A stretch of 64,000 nucleotides of DNA. Source: Adineta vaga. Taxonomy: Eukaryota; Rotifera. Below, one piece after another: positions 61,229 to 64,000 of the stretch (positions are counted from its first letter, which is position 1; every line of letters begins with the position of its first letter). The notes under the pieces were generated by a model. The model was not told the origin of the DNA. It made no database searches and was given only the letters and a program-made list of their open reading frames with translations. The stretch is from NCBI GenBank assembly GCA_021613535.1, contig CP075496.1, forward strand, positions 2,914,001-2,978,000, given 5' to 3'. Both the position numbers and the translations under genes were made by a program.

Positions 61229-63766
61229 ATATTCCAATGGCATTATTGATAAAGAAGATTTCTCCTTCTTTGGTGCTGATCGATTCATTTTTTCTTCTCT
61301 TTTTTTTGTGAAATCATATCGTTGATGTATTATTCTCTTCTGTTTTGTTCTTGTTTCATCATCTTCATGTCTCTTTACATATATCTTCTATGTTTTTTGC
61401 TTCTTCTTCATCATGGTGCGACTTCTAATGAGCAGATAAGAAGAGAAAGATTTTTGGAATAGTAACATACATACTAATGCAGTCTACAAAATGAAAAACC
61501 AAAAAAATGAAGATATACATGCATATTTGAAACTTATCTTTGTATTTTATCAGCTCTTTATGTTTATTAGTTTCAATGTTTGCCTTTTTTTCCCTTTTTT
61601 TTCTGTATAAATATGTGGCATTCGAGATAGAACTTGTCTTTTTTTTCTCTTTCTTCCTCTCTCTCTTATTATCCTTAAATAAAGTTATTGAGAAAACTAA
61701 ATAAAGAAACATAAAATCATTTTTGAATTATCCTAGTCTAGATATATCAGCAGTTTTTAGATAAAATCGATCGACGATGATAAGGTTAGTGCAATGTTTG
61801 TTCGATGTTGTTATTCTGTTTTGAAAATCTTATCTGGATTATTGCACAGCATTGTTGTATAGACGTGTATGTCTGTATGTTAGAAACTATTCAATCGAAA
61901 TGAATTATTTCTACACTGTTACTACTCAATATAAATCGAAAATGAAAAGATGTAATAAATGGACGTGAATATGTAGAATAAAGAAGAAAAAAAGAGGAAT
62001 AACAACGAGCTGATGTGCGACATCAGTATTGTAAAAAAATGAAGGTTTAAATGTTAGGAAGCGCAGTGATAAGGGACAACGGAATGTGCTAAACTAGTGA
62101 GAGAGAAAAGAAAAAGAAGAAAAAAAAAGCCCTTACCACAAGTATGCGTACATATTCTTCTCATTTCTTTCTATTGTCCAAACGAGCAATGAAGGTCGAA
62201 CATCGGTCACGAAGCTGCGGCATGATTCTATAACTTATTTTTTTCTTCGCAAAACAAATCTAGTTTTTCTCGAGTTACTTCAATTTCCAGTAAGATTAAC
62301 AAGTAAGTTTGACATTTTTTGTTTTGAAAAGATGTGTGATATGTAGATAAGAAAATAAAATCATTCACGACGAAAGATGGGACAGCAGATGATGTGATAA
62401 TTAAAAAAAAGAAAATGAAGATAAACAGGAAATTATATCAGAATTTAATCGATAGAATAACTTTCAAGTACAACTATGATTGTTATTTTATCGATTCCAT
62501 TAGTTGTCACGCAATTACATTTTATTTTACGGCGACATTTTATTTTAAATATCTGTAATAGACATGTAAAATAACAAGTTAACGTCACGGTTAGAACGTA
62601 AATATTATTTTCTATAGGAGATCTATCAAGATAAGAATCTCTACATATGCGAAAAGAAAATGATGACATCTCTATATTATTATTATTATTACTATTATAT
62701 CTGTAAACATTTCTGTCTTCCATGAAAATGATAGAATAGAAAATCGATTTTCTCGACTTTGTCAATAATGTTGAAAAATATCTATTTCTAGTGATATGAT
62801 TCATATTCTTTTCGAATATATTATTGTATTCGAGTAAAATACTAATGATGTTTTTATAAGAGGTCTCTTGTTTCTCTCTGCGTTCCTTTCTATGACTGTA
62901 GTTGGATGCTGTTCTCAGAGAATGATATCTATTGTTCGGGAAGAGAATACTGATATGATTATTAACCAATATTGATAGTCTATATAACAGACAACTGTTT
63001 ATTTGAGTTTCTTTTGATCGGTAGAAATTACTATCGTTATTTTCTATTTGCAACTGTTTATTTTTTATCGTTCTTCAGTGGAAGCAATAGTCATTCAGTC
63101 AATCGGTTCTCTCTATTCCGTTCTCTCTCTCTCACTCATACTCATGTTTTTTCTTTCCAATTTTCTATGTACGAAGAAACATGTATGCCCTCGGATAATT
63201 TGTTTCTTACTCAATTGAGTGTCGTTACTATTCAGACATTCATCTCATCTCGTCAATATGCATATGTTCTTTTCTTCGTCAGAAAGAACATCTCTTACGT
63301 AGAAAATGTTGCTAGAGAAGAAAAAAAGCAAAGCTGAGAAAGAAAGAAAAATACTGAGAATAACAGAAGAACGATAAATCTTCGTGTTTCTCCAAGGTAA
63401 TATCCATAACTGTCGTTGTCCTTCGTTTCTTCTCGAATCTCTATCGGAACGACGAAAAAAAAACGCTTACAAACAGACATATATGGTCTTGATTATTTTC
63501 AATTTTGTGTAAACAGATTGGAAGAAATAATCGCAGCGGATATTCTCTAATGAACAAGTACTATGTCAAAAAACAATAATAATACGAATGGTGATATCTG
63601 ATCAAGTTAGACGATTAGAATTGTTCTTTTTCTTCTTTTTCTTCTTCTTCGCCTTCGTTTTGTATTTTGCTTTTCCTTCTTCCAACCCGGTATTTTTCTT
63701 CTCTCGATCTCATCATGTCCATCAGTAAACAGATGGAAATCATTATGTATTAATTGAAAATCAATA
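61229..63766. other. Intergenic, akirin 3' flank to window-end gene
   Basis: About 2.5 kb. Akirin's 3' UTR probably ends near 61705. The remainder is AT-rich with CT-rich runs (63110-63150 and 63625-63700). One minus-strand frame at 63053-62445 stays open for 202 codons without known similarity; it is listed under findings rather than called as a gene. Confidence 0.4.
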
Positions 63767-63890
63767 ATGATTATCGAACCGCGTCGACGAAAGAGTTCTT
63801 CGGTGACATTTTCTGTGCCTGATGATCATCATCATCAACAATATTATGCACAACGAACATCCAGTTTTGCAGAATCAGATTGGGATTATG
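63767..63890 (+). CDS. First coding exon of an unidentified gene, partial
   Basis: ATG at 63767 opens a 41-codon exon that ends with a GT donor at 63891 (phase 1). The peptide begins MIIEPRRRKSSSVTFSVPDD and continues with a His/Gln run and RTSSFAESDWDYG. RRRKSSS is a strong basophilic-kinase site. The gene runs out of the window, and I cannot name it. A polypyrimidine-rich 5' flank (63625-63700) precedes it. Confidence 0.5.
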
Positions 63891-64000
63891 GTTAGTAGAA
63901 TGCGTATATGTGTTTTGCATGCCTGGATTATTTTATGTTAGAAATGATGATTTATATCAATGCTCTGTTTCTTAAAGTAATAGTTTTAACGATAGTTAAT

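Overview
The window looks like nuclear DNA of a small invertebrate animal, most likely a bdelloid rotifer. The DNA is AT-rich, genes are cut by many introns of about 50-60 nt, and the encoded proteins are animal families: Kv channel, SLC4 transporter, akirin, polyhomeotic, yippee, BAP18, FAM114. A FAD/Rieske oxidoreductase of a type common in bacteria fits the foreign-gene load known in bdelloids. The rotifer assignment is inference, since no species marker is present. Exon models were built by hand from splice sites and reading frame. Nearly every complete model gives an uninterrupted frame with a length divisible by three.

Layout. 1-830: 3' part of a Kv-type potassium channel (+). 1636-4755: RGG/RRM/acidic nucleolin-like protein (+). 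5295-7071: orphan hydrophilic protein (-). 7489-7869: BAP18 (-), head to head with PSMD7 (8086-9362, +), followed closely by a neutral sphingomyelinase (9561-11001, +) and a TAP-like ABC half-transporter (11051-13977, +); this is a compact co-oriented cluster. 13978-19111: gene-poor, with a structure-dense block of hairpins at about 14400-15450 that no gene explains. 19112-25057: 23-exon SLC4 bicarbonate transporter (+). 26671-29291: MRPL21 and the autophagy PROPPIN WDR45B (both -). 30193-32598: FAM114/Noxp20 (+). 33116-33760: Ly6-type GPI-anchored protein (+). 33989-35052: orphan basic protein (+). 35053-40351: gene-poor with many microsatellites. 40352-40945: yippee-like (+). 42589-44859: folylpolyglutamate synthase (+). 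45667-48740: polyhomeotic (+), converging on the FAD/Rieske oxidoreductase (49030-51086, -). 52294-54411: ORC1 (-). 55205-56306: orphan membrane protein (+). 56589-59372: ER Hsp90/GRP94 (+). 60461-61228: akirin (+). 61229-63766: no recognised gene. 63767-64000: first exon of a gene running off the window.

Most genes are single-copy housekeeping functions: proteasome lid, replication origin, ER folding, mitochondrial translation, one-carbon metabolism, chromatin. They do not form one pathway. The most unusual features are the hairpin block at 14.4-15.45 kb, the nucleolin-like gene with reversed domain order and a disrupted exon, an ORC1 without a BAH domain, a Kv pore lacking the S6 Pro-x-Pro hinge, the horizontally acquired candidate oxidoreductase, and a 202-codon unexplained ORF at 62.4-63.1 kb.
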